Shown here in pieces: positions 35,471 through 43,438 of a stretch of DNA of 64,000 nucleotides. Both the position numbers and the translations under genes were made by a program. The stretch comes from Roseiarcus sp963775575 (GTDB taxonomy: Bacteria; Pseudomonadota; Alphaproteobacteria; Rhizobiales; Beijerinckiaceae), in NCBI GenBank assembly GCA_963775575.1, contig CAVZJG010000002.1, positions 186,001-250,000 of the forward strand, in the 5' to 3' direction. Each line of letters begins with the position of its first letter. The stretch's first letter is position 1. Under the pieces are notes generated by a model that saw nothing but the letters and a program-made list of their open reading frames with translations, ran no database searches and was not told where the DNA came from.

Positions 35471-35500
35471 CCCGGAGCGCAAGCTCCGGGGTTTTTGTTT
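35471..35500 (+). terminator. Rho-independent terminator of the porin gene
   Basis: A perfect 9-bp stem CCCCGGAGC (35471-35479) and GCTCCGGGG (35484-35492) with loop GCAA is followed by TTTTTGTTT. It begins 32 bases after the porin stop. Confidence 0.93.
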
Positions 35501-35582
35501 CGCCCGCTTCGGCGGCGAGAAGGGGCGAAAGCGAATCGCCTCTCGGCGGGCGGAAGGAGGGCGATTGAACAGGCGGCGCTCC

Positions 35583-35712
35583 GGCCCGCGACCCTCACCC
35601 TATCCTCTCCCGCAAGGGCTTGCGGATTCACACATCTCGGCGACAGCGCGGAAACTCACCCGAGCCCCTTGCCCTCCTCTCCCCGCGTAGCGCTACGGTA
35701 TCCGCACAAGTC
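35583..35712. repeat. Dispersed intergenic repeat left of the IS66-like element
   Basis: The segment CCTCACCCTATCCTCTCCCGC to CTCTCCCCGCGTAGCGCTACGG resembles, in inverted orientation, the stretch at about 37,330-37,380 (CATACCGTAGCCGCGTACCGG) and the shorter copies at 22.6 and 38.8 kb. The copies are imperfect. No gene is seen here; the IS66-like element was inserted just to the right. Confidence 0.4.
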
Positions 35713-35760
35713 AATTTTTTGTTGTCGTTCAGATAGATATGCCTCGTCAAGGCGCGCGAC

Positions 35761-37283
35761 GTAACTCCCAAGCCGTCTAGGCGTTGAGGGCGAGCGCGAT
35801 CTGTGTTGGCGGGTCGGCGAGGGTTTTGAGGATGTTGGCCCCCTGTTTTCTCGCGGTTGAGACGACTGACCTGAGGCGCGCGAAGCTTTGGGCGCCGTCG
35901 AGGGTTCGAAACGAGCCCGAGATTTTCATTTTGACCTTCATCATCCTGAGGTCCTGTTCGGCCAGGTTGTTGGTGAAGGGCACGTCGAAGTCGGTGAGGA
36001 AGCGCAGCGTTTCGACTTTGAACGTCTTCAGCCTTTCGAGCAGATTGCGGCCGGGGCGCTGCTTTGTTCGTCCGCTCGCGTTGGCCTTGGCGTGGAGTGC
36101 GGGCAACTGGCGATGGAAAGCGAGGCCGAGCCGAACCGCGGCCCAATATTGGTCGACGAAGGCCGCGATGACTTTGGGCTCCAGCGCCTTCGCGCCCGCC
36201 TCGCGCGCCTCATGAACGGCGATATTCGCCGCCCGAAGCGTGTCGCGCATGAGTTCGGCCCACGGCTCCTTGTCGAACTCGATCAAACACTGGAGTTCGC
36301 GCAAGATATGGGCGTTGCAGAAGGCGTGTTCGACCGCGTCGAGCCGACGATAAGGCAGGAAGTGGTCGTGCACGACGACGCCCCCCTTCAAATCCTGCGG
36401 GATCGCGCCGCGCTTTTCGTCGGCGCGATAGAAGGTGAAGGCTTGGCTCGAAGTCGTATGCAGCCATTGCAGCTTACCGGCGATGCGATATCCCGTCTCG
36501 TCGAGATGGCGAACCTTCGCCTCGGCCACGCGCTCGCCGATGGCCTGGTAAACTTGCCGCAACTCTTGTCCCTTCTTGGCGATCCAAGCGACAAGGCTGG
36601 CCGGACAGATCAGCGGCGCGTCGAACAGATCGCTCAGCGCTTGCGCGGTCCGATCCTCGGGGATGAGTTGCTGGACATTGAGATAGATCGCCGCGGCCTT
36701 GATGCGCTCGCCATACTGGGCAGGCGAGACCACGCCTTCGGGAAAAACCGCCTTCGTCACGCCCCGGCAATGCGCGCAGCGGTAAATCGAGGCCTGATGT
36801 TCCGTGACCCGCAGCGGGCGCTCGGGAAGGTCGAACACTTGCCGCTTCTCGACCCCTATCGCCGACCCCGCCTCGAGAGGCCAACCGCAATGGCCGCATG
36901 CGCACGCCGCGTGCCCAACCACGCAATCGGGATCGGCGACCTGCCGCAGCGTGCCGCCCTTGTGACCCGTCTGGCCGCCGCTCGTCTTGCCCGAACGGCC
37001 GCGCAGACTGCCTCCAATACGCGGTTTCTTCCGCAGCCCGTCACTCGAAGGCGGTTGCGAACTGTTCGAGCTGTCCCGCCCCAATTGCCGACGAAGATCG
37101 GCCACCTCGGCCCGCAGCGCCGCGATCTCCGCCCTCAGAGACGCTATCAACTCCTCGACTTCGGCGGGAAGAACCATCCCACCCTTGATTCACAGTCTCG
37201 TGCCGCCGTCTCCCACAATCCGCATATCAATGCCGTTTCCCAAACACTGTGGCATTCCAGACTCACCACGCCTTGGGAGTTAC
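35761..37283 (-). mobile_element. Complete IS66-family insertion sequence, single-gene type
   Basis: Terminal inverted repeats of 16 bases, GTAACTCCCAAGCCGT (35761-35776) and the complement of ACGCCTTGGGAGTTAC (37268-37283), match at 15 positions. The flanking eight bases are identical on both sides, CGCGCGAC at 35753-35760 and 37284-37291, the 8-bp target duplication typical of IS66 elements. Only the tnpC-type transposase is present; tnpA and tnpB accessory genes are absent, as in the ISBst12-like subgroup. The element is 1523 bases long and looks intact. Confidence 0.93.
35777..37177 (-). CDS. IS66-family transposase (TnpC type)
   Basis: 466 residues. The N-terminal coiled coil (VEELIASLRAEIAALRAEVADL) and the low-complexity LGRDSSNSSQPPSSDG are the standard IS66 leader. 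A zinc ribbon follows (CACGHCG and YRCAHCRG), then the DDE domain: VRHLDETGYRIAG (first Asp), GVVVHDHFLPYR (second Asp), and FTNNLAEQDLRMMKVKMKISGSFRT (Glu). The C-terminus ends PPTQIALALNA one base from the left inverted repeat. No frameshift or missing catalytic residue is seen, so the element may be active. Confidence 0.95.
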   Translation of the reverse strand: MVLPAEVEELIASLRAEIAALRAEVADLRRQLGRDSSNSSQPPSSDGLRKKPRIGGSLRGRSGKTSGGQTGHKGGTLRQVADPDCVVGHAACACGHCGWPLEAGSAIGVEKRQVFDLPERPLRVTEHQASIYRCAHCRGVTKAVFPEGVVSPAQYGERIKAAAIYLNVQQLIPEDRTAQALSDLFDAPLICPASLVAWIAKKGQELRQVYQAIGERVAEAKVRHLDETGYRIAGKLQWLHTTSSQAFTFYRADEKRGAIPQDLKGGVVVHDHFLPYRRLDAVEHAFCNAHILRELQCLIEFDKEPWAELMRDTLRAANIAVHEAREAGAKALEPKVIAAFVDQYWAAVRLGLAFHRQLPALHAKANASGRTKQRPGRNLLERLKTFKVETLRFLTDFDVPFTNNLAEQDLRMMKVKMKISGSFRTLDGAQSFARLRSVVSTARKQGANILKTLADPPTQIALALNA

Positions 37284-37393
37284 CGCGCGACACCTTCCTC
37301 CCGCAAGGGGGGGAAGGGGCGCCCCGTTTTTGAGATGTGTGCATACCGTAGCCGCGTACCGGGGAGAGGCAGGGTGAGCATCTGTGTTGGAAG

Positions 37394-38386
37394 TCAAGCA
37401 TGGATTGGCTGCCAGGGGCAATCCTCTTTGATGAGGACGTTGGCGAGGACGACGAGCTTTCGCATGATGGCGGTGATGGCGACCTTGGCTTTTTTGCCTG
37501 CGTCCCTGAGGCGTTGGTGGTCTTCGCGGAGTTGCGGGTTGCACGTGGTCGCGGCGACGGCGGCGAAATAGAGGCCGGTTCGCACGAAGGGGCGTCCGCC
37601 GCTGATGCGGCGCTCGCCGGCCTTGGCGCCGCTGTCGCGCGCCAGCGGCGCAAGGCCGGCGAGGAGAGCGGCGGCCTTCCCCGAGCAGACGCCCAGCTCC
37701 GGCAGGCCGACGACGAGAGCGACGGCGGCGACGGGACCGACGCCGGGGATGGTGATGAGGATGTCGTAGCGGCGCTTGAGCGCGGGATCGGCGCCGATGC
37801 GGCGTTCGATCTCGGCGTCCAGGCGCTCGATGTGCCCGGCCAGAACCTTCAGCCGCCGGCCGAGTTCGGCCTTGAGAAAGGCGGTCTGGCTGGCGCCGCG
37901 TCGGTTGAGCAGCGCGGTTTGGTCGGCTTTGGCGGCGGAGCGCGCGCGCGCCAATTCCTGCAACGCCTCGATCGCTTCGGGCGCGGGGGCGAGCGCGCTG
38001 GGCTCGAGGGCCTGGCCCATCAGCGCCAACACGCGCGCGTCGAGCCGATCGGTCTTGGCGAGCTGACCGACGGCCTCGGCGAACAAACGCGCACGCAACG
38101 GATTGACGACGGCGACCGCGAAGCCCGCGGCGTGCAGGGTGCGGTGCGCCTGCCGGTGGAATTTGGCCGTCGCCTCCATGACGATCAGCTCGACCAGCAG
38201 TTCCGCGAGGCGACGCTTGAGGGCTTTCAGGCCCACGGGCGTGTTCGACACGCGGAGTTTTTGGCCAACAGGGTGGAGATAGACGTCGAGCCAATCTTTA
38301 CAAACATCGACGCCGACGTAGACTCCCGGCTGCGCGCTTCGTTCGGGCGATTTCTGACCTTGCATGCGGGACTCGCTCCCTATCAT
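37394..38386 (-). CDS. IS110-family transposase (bridge-RNA-guided recombinase type)
   Basis: 330 residues. The N-terminal RuvC-like DEDD domain is visible in VYVGVDVCKDWLDVYL, VELIVMEATAKFHR and AKTDRLDARVLALMG. The C-terminal Tnp domain has ILITIPGVGPVAAVAL and ERRISGGRPFVRTGLYFAA, whose serine before GGR is the catalytic nucleophile position in this family. A downstream start at M8 is possible. In characterised members the enzyme acts with an RNA transcribed from the non-coding end of the element, on the same strand upstream of the gene. The gene looks complete. Its first 21 codons are repeated in the second copy of the upstream unit. Confidence 0.93.
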   Translation of the reverse strand: MIGSESRMQGQKSPERSAQPGVYVGVDVCKDWLDVYLHPVGQKLRVSNTPVGLKALKRRLAELLVELIVMEATAKFHRQAHRTLHAAGFAVAVVNPLRARLFAEAVGQLAKTDRLDARVLALMGQALEPSALAPAPEAIEALQELARARSAAKADQTALLNRRGASQTAFLKAELGRRLKVLAGHIERLDAEIERRIGADPALKRRYDILITIPGVGPVAAVALVVGLPELGVCSGKAAALLAGLAPLARDSGAKAGERRISGGRPFVRTGLYFAAVAATTCNPQLREDHQRLRDAGKKAKVAITAIMRKLVVLANVLIKEDCPWQPIHA

Positions 38387-38763
38387 CTGTTCAGGACAAG
38401 CGCGAAGGACGAACGGACCACGCTCACCCGCGGCTCCAAACCAAGGGGCATACGGTCCCGCCCGCCCGGCGCTCGGGGGATGGCCATCCCCCGAGCGTCA
38501 GCTCGAAATCTTGGCAGATTCGGGCCAAAGCGAACATGCAAGATTCCCGGCTGCGCGCTTCGTTCGGGCGATTTCTGACCTTGCATGCGGGACTCGCTCC
38601 CTATCATCTGTTCAGGACAAGCGCGAAGGACGAACGGACCACGCTCACCCGCGGCTCCAAACCAAGGGGCATACGGTCCCGCCCGCCCGACGCTCGGGGG
38701 ATGGCCATCCCCCGAGCGTCAGCTCGAAATCTTGGCAGATTCGGGCCAAAGCGAACATGCAAG
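38324..38763. repeat. Two tandem copies of a 221-base unit
   Basis: Copy 1 is 38324-38542 and copy 2 is 38545-38763; they are joined by AT and differ at a single base (CCCGCCCGG against CCCGCCCGA). Each copy holds the first 21 codons of the transposase gene plus about 156 bases of upstream non-coding sequence. Near-identity indicates a recent duplication. Confidence 0.97.
38387..38542 (-). ncRNA. Candidate bridge RNA region of the IS110 element (second copy at 38608-38763)
   Basis: In IS110-type elements the non-coding end upstream of the recombinase gene is transcribed into a structured guide RNA of roughly 180 bases. Here that position contains a strong hairpin, CGCTCGGGGGATGG paired with CCATCCCCCGAGCG (38470-38497), and several shorter complementary stretches. 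In the second copy the same hairpin is extended to a perfect 32-base palindrome (38689-38720). Loop sequences that would pair with target and donor could not be defined by eye. Confidence 0.35.
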
Positions 38764-39127
38764 GGGCCGGGTGGTTGGCGGCGCCGTCGCGGCTCATCGC
38801 CTTAGCCCCTCATCCTAACCTTCTCCCCGCGCGCGGGGAGAAGGGACGCGGCGGCGGCGCAAACCCTCGCCGGATCGCAAAAAGCCCATCCGTGTCCCGC
38901 CCCAGGGAATTTCAACGGCTTGGGCGCCTTTTTCGGTCCCGATTTCGATGTCGGGCGGCGCCGTCAAGGCCGGCGGCGGGAAGCGCGGCCGATGCCGATT
39001 ATTCCGGCGTTGTGCAAAAACGGAAATACGTGCGTGTCGCCGTCGTGCACTTCACCTTTTGGCGGCCCTGTAGCCGATCCCCAACTGATAGGCATGGCAT
39101 GTCTGCCACGGTTTGCCAGGATCACCG
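38764..39127. other. Gap between IS110 element and nuclease-transposase gene
   Basis: No gene is recognised. The left part has another short dispersed hairpin repeat (CCTTCTCCCC-GCGCGC-GGGGAGAAGG, about 38,819-38,842). The right part, from about 38,990, becomes less GC-rich and probably includes the end of the element carrying the nuclease-transposase gene, but no inverted repeat matching the other side could be established. Confidence 0.4.
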
Positions 39128-41911
39128 TCACTGTATGGAAATCGTATCCTGCCTCATCATATGCAGTGCGGCTCCAGTACGAAATGGGAACGCAAAACTC
39201 GTTTTCCCTGAGAGTAAGAACTTCAATACACTCCCACCCCGATACTCGCACGTCTGAAAGGCACTGAGTATCACGAGATAGTCCCTCACCGAGTTTTTCG
39301 TGAATCGTCCATCAGCAAACCGCCTATACCGGGCGAACGCCTTCACCGCGTGCTCAGCGTTGTTGTTGTTCCACGGGACTCCATCATAGTCCAAAAATGT
39401 GAACAGGCGTGGGCCGTATTTCTTGATCCGATTCTGGTACTTCGTAGCAGCCTCGGACGATACACGGTTGCCGACGACCTTCTCCACGAACCCCATCGCA
39501 GCGCTCTTGTGTTTCTGCAGGCGACTCTTGGTCAACCCATACTGATCAACCGTTTCCATAATGGATCGCGTGACCGATGCGAACGACTGAACGATTTCCC
39601 TCAGCTCCGCGTCGAACGGGTTCGCTTTTGTGTCCTCGTTCAACTCTCGAATCAGATGGATCAAGCACTTCTGCTGCGGGCATTCGATCGAGTCGTACGC
39701 CGTGAAGAAGTCACTCACGAGTACACCGCCGAACCCGCTCAACCGCTCGGTCAGGAACTGGCCATTGCGCGAGTCTCGGTACTCGTAATAGGCCCCGCTT
39801 ACTCCTGCAAACACCCAGACATAAGCCTTTTCTTTGCTGAGTCGGGCTTCGGTCTCATCGACGCTCAGACTCGGTCCGCGAAGTAGCTCGGCGAGGATTG
39901 CTTCTTTCGTCGGCTCGTATCGCTTTGCCACCAAGGCTTTGAAGCGGTGTAGGGTGGGCTGGGGGATGTTCAGTTTGAAAACCTCGCCCAGGCACCGTTC
40001 GATCTTTAGCATATTCTGACCGAGGGCCACGTTCTGGTAGATTGTCCAGTTAACCAGCCCGTCGCCGTATCGGCTCGTGGCCTGCGGATACTCTGGTGGC
40101 GCGAAACTATTCCCACACTTATTGCATGAATACTGTCGTGAGGAATAAACCAGTACCCACTTCTTCACTCCACTTGCCGAAAATTTTATGTCGATCGTTT
40201 GTCTTGATAGGAGCGGCCCCTCCGATAATTGTCTACTGTTACAACCAGGACATCTCTTGCAACGAAGTTCTATGCGTTTGTTTACCCTGATACGGCTCGA
40301 TCGCTTTGATTTGGCACGGACTTTTGCTGCGCTGGGGCGTTTTCGGCTGCGAACGTAGACTCTGTCCCGTTGGTAATCAAAGTAGGCGCACCTGTTCACG
40401 AACTCAAGATCAGGCAGGCAGAATTCCGACTTGCCAAATTTATGTTTGCGCGGCTTTGTCGACGCCAGTTCATCCGAATACACGATTTTGTCCGAGCGTA
40501 CGCGTTCCGGTCGTCCTTCAGAGTCGGCCCTTGTGACGAGCGCTACGAACTCGGTCACGGTCTGTAACGCTAGGCAGTCGTCCCGGTTGTATTGTAGGAG
40601 TTTCGCCTTTACCTCTTCGCCGCGCCCGTCCTCCCATTGCTCACGCCAAACGACGCTCTGAAGCCCGGAGGCCTCGTCGCTGGACCATCGGAACCCCAAG
40701 GAACTCGCGACGTCCTTCAAGCCATTGGAATGTGTGGGAAAGTAGATGTGCGAGCTGACGAGTGAGAGCACGTTTGTACTATCAGACAACATTACATTTA
40801 GCGATTTCTGGGCAATTTCAGTAACACGTGACAGCATTCCGCGCACTGCGCTAACGTCATAATTGCCGTAATGAAATACTTTTCCGTCGGTGACAGTAGT
40901 CAGAAGTTCCGCGAATTGCGTGAAGATTTCTGTCTGTTTACTCTCGTCGTCCGCCCAAAAGCAGTGGTACTGTTGCGATTGTCCGGTCACGACGAGAGCG
41001 CCGATGAGATAATAAAACCCCCGGTCAGGCAGTCCTTCGATGTCCAAATACACTTGGGTGGGAGGCAATACTAGGCTTGGGTCGCCATGCACATGGACCT
41101 TATTTTCCCGGAGTGCGAGGGCCTGGAGGGCGAAGTCATGAGGAAATCGCTGCCTCTGTCGCTTTGCTGGCCGCCTTGAGCGGAATGTATACGAGAGCTG
41201 TTTGACAGTGAAAATGCCTTTGGAATTATGGTGCAACATCTCCTTTAGTGTCATGCCCTTGAGGAGAGTTAGGTTGTCCTCGGCTTCAGCCTTGGCTCGG
41301 CAAAGTCGCTTGAACTCACACAAATCACAATGCCGATTCAGCGCGAGCGGAGGTTCGTTGGCGCCGGCGAGCTGGAGGCGCATATCTGCAAGAATTGATG
41401 CAAGGGATTCGAGATGTGTTCGAAGGTCAACGAGGATTTGCCTGAACGTTGGGCCACAAATGAGAAGGCCTTGCTCTGGTAATAAACCTTGCTGGTGACC
41501 AAGGATCAGCGCATCAAACGCTAACAGGAGACGAATGGCTGCGTTAGGTTGTCGGTGCCTGCAAGCCCGGATCGACCGATAGTAATATGGGCCGAGCCGT
41601 GAATTGCCTGGCATTCGCTGGAGGCCGTGGAAGTGGGTCTCAAGCCCTACCGCGCCTCCAACCGCGTCCAGGATCATCTCATGGCCGCTTGTAAGGTCCA
41701 GCGGAGACGAACGGCTGAAACAGCTATCGCCGGTCGCCTTCGATTGCGCTGCGAGCCACTGAAGCGCGTTCGCGCGGTGACGGACATCGAGCTGCATCAA
41801 TAAATTCGAATAAGCAGTCGCCTCACCAAGGCGGCCTTGAAAGCGCAAGTATGCCTTCGAGTGACACCGAAAGTGATCTTCCAGCAAAGTGTCGGTAAGG
41901 ACGTGTGTCAT
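39128..41911 (-). CDS. Cas4/RecB-like nuclease - RNase H-like exonuclease - IS66-like transposase fusion protein
   Basis: 927 residues from the ATG at 41911, which has GGAGAG six bases upstream; the frame is open to a TTG at 41995. Residues 1-210 resemble the TM0106-type RecB/Cas4-like nucleases, with four cysteines in the iron-sulfur pattern Cys16 ... Cys195-x2-Cys198-x5-Cys204; the usual PD-ExK lysine is not obvious. Residues about 285-465 resemble RNase_H_2 exonucleases: VYLDIEGLPDRGF (Asp290, Glu292), VFHYGNYD (Asp352) and YNRDDCLAL (Asp444/445). Two CxxC pairs (near 551-557 and 596-599) form a zinc ribbon, followed by an IS66-like DDE domain: SVDETEARL (Asp685), VLVSDFFTAYD (Asp734), NNNNAEHAVK (Glu853). 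No stop interrupts it, and base composition is visibly lower in GC than the flanks, so it is a genuine, transferred fusion gene. Confidence 0.85.
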   Translation of the reverse strand: MTHVLTDTLLEDHFRCHSKAYLRFQGRLGEATAYSNLLMQLDVRHRANALQWLAAQSKATGDSCFSRSSPLDLTSGHEMILDAVGGAVGLETHFHGLQRMPGNSRLGPYYYRSIRACRHRQPNAAIRLLLAFDALILGHQQGLLPEQGLLICGPTFRQILVDLRTHLESLASILADMRLQLAGANEPPLALNRHCDLCEFKRLCRAKAEAEDNLTLLKGMTLKEMLHHNSKGIFTVKQLSYTFRSRRPAKRQRQRFPHDFALQALALRENKVHVHGDPSLVLPPTQVYLDIEGLPDRGFYYLIGALVVTGQSQQYHCFWADDESKQTEIFTQFAELLTTVTDGKVFHYGNYDVSAVRGMLSRVTEIAQKSLNVMLSDSTNVLSLVSSHIYFPTHSNGLKDVASSLGFRWSSDEASGLQSVVWREQWEDGRGEEVKAKLLQYNRDDCLALQTVTEFVALVTRADSEGRPERVRSDKIVYSDELASTKPRKHKFGKSEFCLPDLEFVNRCAYFDYQRDRVYVRSRKRPSAAKVRAKSKRSSRIRVNKRIELRCKRCPGCNSRQLSEGPLLSRQTIDIKFSASGVKKWVLVYSSRQYSCNKCGNSFAPPEYPQATSRYGDGLVNWTIYQNVALGQNMLKIERCLGEVFKLNIPQPTLHRFKALVAKRYEPTKEAILAELLRGPSLSVDETEARLSKEKAYVWVFAGVSGAYYEYRDSRNGQFLTERLSGFGGVLVSDFFTAYDSIECPQQKCLIHLIRELNEDTKANPFDAELREIVQSFASVTRSIMETVDQYGLTKSRLQKHKSAAMGFVEKVVGNRVSSEAATKYQNRIKKYGPRLFTFLDYDGVPWNNNNAEHAVKAFARYRRFADGRFTKNSVRDYLVILSAFQTCEYRGGSVLKFLLSGKTSFAFPFRTGAALHMMRQDTISIQ

Positions 41912-41994
41912 CCGAGCTCTCCAGTGTGGCATTGTAGAGTCGAGGAAGGGCGCGGTGGCTTGACAGCCCATTTCAATCGGAATTTTCGCCTCCA

Positions 41995-42130
41995 AGAGAT
42001 CGACGGCAAATTGCGGCGGCCCCTCCGGTTCGAGCTGGCGGCGGTCGCATCGCCATCGACGCCGCCTACGTCGAGGCGCATGTCGGCGACCTCGCCGGAC
42101 AACGCAGACTTGAGCCGGTTCATTCTTTAG
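41995..42130 (+). pseudogene. hslU: 3' remnant of hslU (HslUV protease ATPase)
   Basis: In shifted frames this stretch encodes RAGGGRIAIDAAYVEAHVGD, LAG, and then NADLSRFIL followed by a stop at 42128-42130. That is the characteristic C-terminal end of HslU, whose last residues insert into HslV. A one-base shift near 42100 separates the two parts, and sequence upstream of about 41,995 is not hslU. About 40 codons remain. The rest was evidently lost or displaced when the adjacent mobile gene arrived or by deletion. Confidence 0.65.
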
Positions 42131-42163
42131 AGCATGTTGTCTTTAGATCGAAACGGCCTCCGT

Positions 42164-42252
42164 CGTCAGTGCGAGCGACAGCGAAGCAATCCAGACTGAG
42201 CCGCCGCCACAAACCCTAAGTCTGGATTGCTTCGCTTTGCTCGCAATGACGG
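42164..42252. repeat. Palindromic dispersed repeat
   Basis: Left arm 42164-42197 and right arm 42219-42252 are inverted copies differing at only a few positions; the core is GCGAAGCAATCCAGACT. Such repeats, reading TCATTGCGAGC-AAGCGAAGCAATCC, are widespread between genes in related Hyphomicrobiales. The loop is 21 bases. Confidence 0.8.
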
Positions 42253-42294
42253 CTGAGACGATTCAACGTAAACACATCGCGCTCTAGCCCCGCC

Positions 42295-42989
42295 TCACTT
42301 CGGATACGGCACTCGCAGCCCCGCCTCGCGCAGGCGGCGGAAGATGTCGAAGGCCATGGCGCTGCGCACGCGATCCGCCGTCACGATGTCGTCGACGAAG
42401 CAGATCAACTGGAACTTCAGCGCCCAGTCGCCGAACTCGTGGAGCAGCGCCTGCGGCGCCGGGATCGACAACACCTGGTCCTGCGCCTTGGCGGCGGCGA
42501 TCAGCAGTTCGCGCACGACTTCCGGGTCGCTCTCGTAGGCGACGTTGACCTGCACGATGACGCGCGCGGTGCGGTCGGCGTGCATCCAGTTCTTCACCGC
42601 GCCGCCGACCAGCGTCGCATTGGGCACGATCAGCGTCGCGCGATCGATCGTCTCGATCTCGGTCGCGCGCGCGTTGATGCGGCGAACGAAGCCCTGCTCG
42701 GCGCCGACCTCCACCCAGTCGCCGACGCGGATGCCGCGCTCCCACAGCAGAATCAGGCCGGAGACGAAATTGTTGACAATTCCCTGCAGGCCGAAGCCGA
42801 TGCCGAGGGACAGCGCGCCGGCGATGATCGCCAGCTTCTGATAGTCGAGGCCGAGCTGCGCGCCGCTCATCAACAGCGCGATCGTCACGCCGAGATAGCC
42901 GACGATGGTGCGGATGGAATTGCTGACGCCGGCGTCGAGCCGGGTGTGCGGCAGGTAACGGCCGCCCAGCCAATTCTGGATCGCGCGCG
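42295..42989 (-). pseudogene. MscS-family mechanosensitive channel, N-terminally truncated
   Basis: About 230 residues remain, from AIQNWLGGRYLPHTRLD on. They cover the last membrane helices (TIVGYLGVTIALLMSG), the pore helix GLDYQKLAIIAGALSLGIGF with its small-residue pattern, GLQGIVNNFVSGLILL, the beta domain (RVGDWVEVG, INARATEIETIDRATLIVPN) and the C-terminal domain. Full proteins of this DUF3772-type class have several hundred additional N-terminal residues including a periplasmic domain. The homology ends abruptly at about 42,990, exactly where short repeats begin. A start at 43026 would add only ten unrelated residues. Probably inactive. Confidence 0.8.
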
Positions 42990-43147
42990 GTATTACGGTG
43001 ACACCTGCACAATTCCCTTTTTCCACTCTCTCGCCGCGCCCTCGTATTACGTTGACGCTTGCATGATTCCCCAGTTCGCAAGCGCTTGGTTAGAGTGGCG
43101 CCTGTCCCGCCGACCCGGCGGTTACAGCGACATGATACACATTACCC
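42990..43147. repeat. Degenerate direct repeats at the mscS breakpoint
   Basis: Two copies, 42990-43018 and 43044-43072, share TATTAC-GTTGAC-C-TGCA-ATTCCC with about 23 of 28 positions equal, 54 bases apart; a more degenerate third copy may lie at 43120-43147. They resemble the ends of small transposon-derived repeats. The sequence from 43148 to 43438 holds no recognisable gene. Confidence 0.5.
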
Positions 43148-43438
43148 GATTTCGATGGACCCGATCCGTTTTCGGCTTGGTCACGGATGCAACGCGTATG
43201 GCCCCAAATCAAATGCAGCGCCTCTCCAAGCTCGACGCCGCCAAGCGCGCGGCGTTCGCGGACGCGGGGTCGCCCCGTCGAGCTCCCGTCCGTTCGGCTT
43301 GCCTCGCCCTTTGGCCGAGGAACAGAAAATGGCGCCCAAGGTCTTGAAATCCGGCCCGGCGGGCCCGGACTGCGCGTCGCCGAGACATCGCATCAGATCG
43401 CCGTAACAGACGAAACTCCTCCCCCTCCTCGGCCCGCC

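Larger units (their letters stand above)
37394..38763 (-). mobile_element. IS110-family element with duplicated non-coding end
   Basis: The transposase gene occupies the left part and the upstream non-coding end lies to the right, where it occurs twice in tandem (unit 221 bases). The outer right limit of the repeat, GCGAACATGCAAG at 38763, is probably the element's left end in transposase orientation. The other end, beyond the transposase stop at 37394, could not be fixed because IS110 elements lack terminal inverted repeats and target duplications. Limits are therefore approximate. Confidence 0.7.

Noticed and set aside
35583..37385. Inverted repeats on both sides of the IS66-like element as ends of a composite transposon
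   Set aside because: They are imperfect copies of a dispersed intergenic repeat also found at 22.6 and 38.8 kb, and the IS ends and target duplication lie inside them.
37394..38763. CRISPR-like array for the 221-base repeat
   Set aside because: Only two long units without spacers, overlapping the transposase start; it is a tandem duplication of an IS end.
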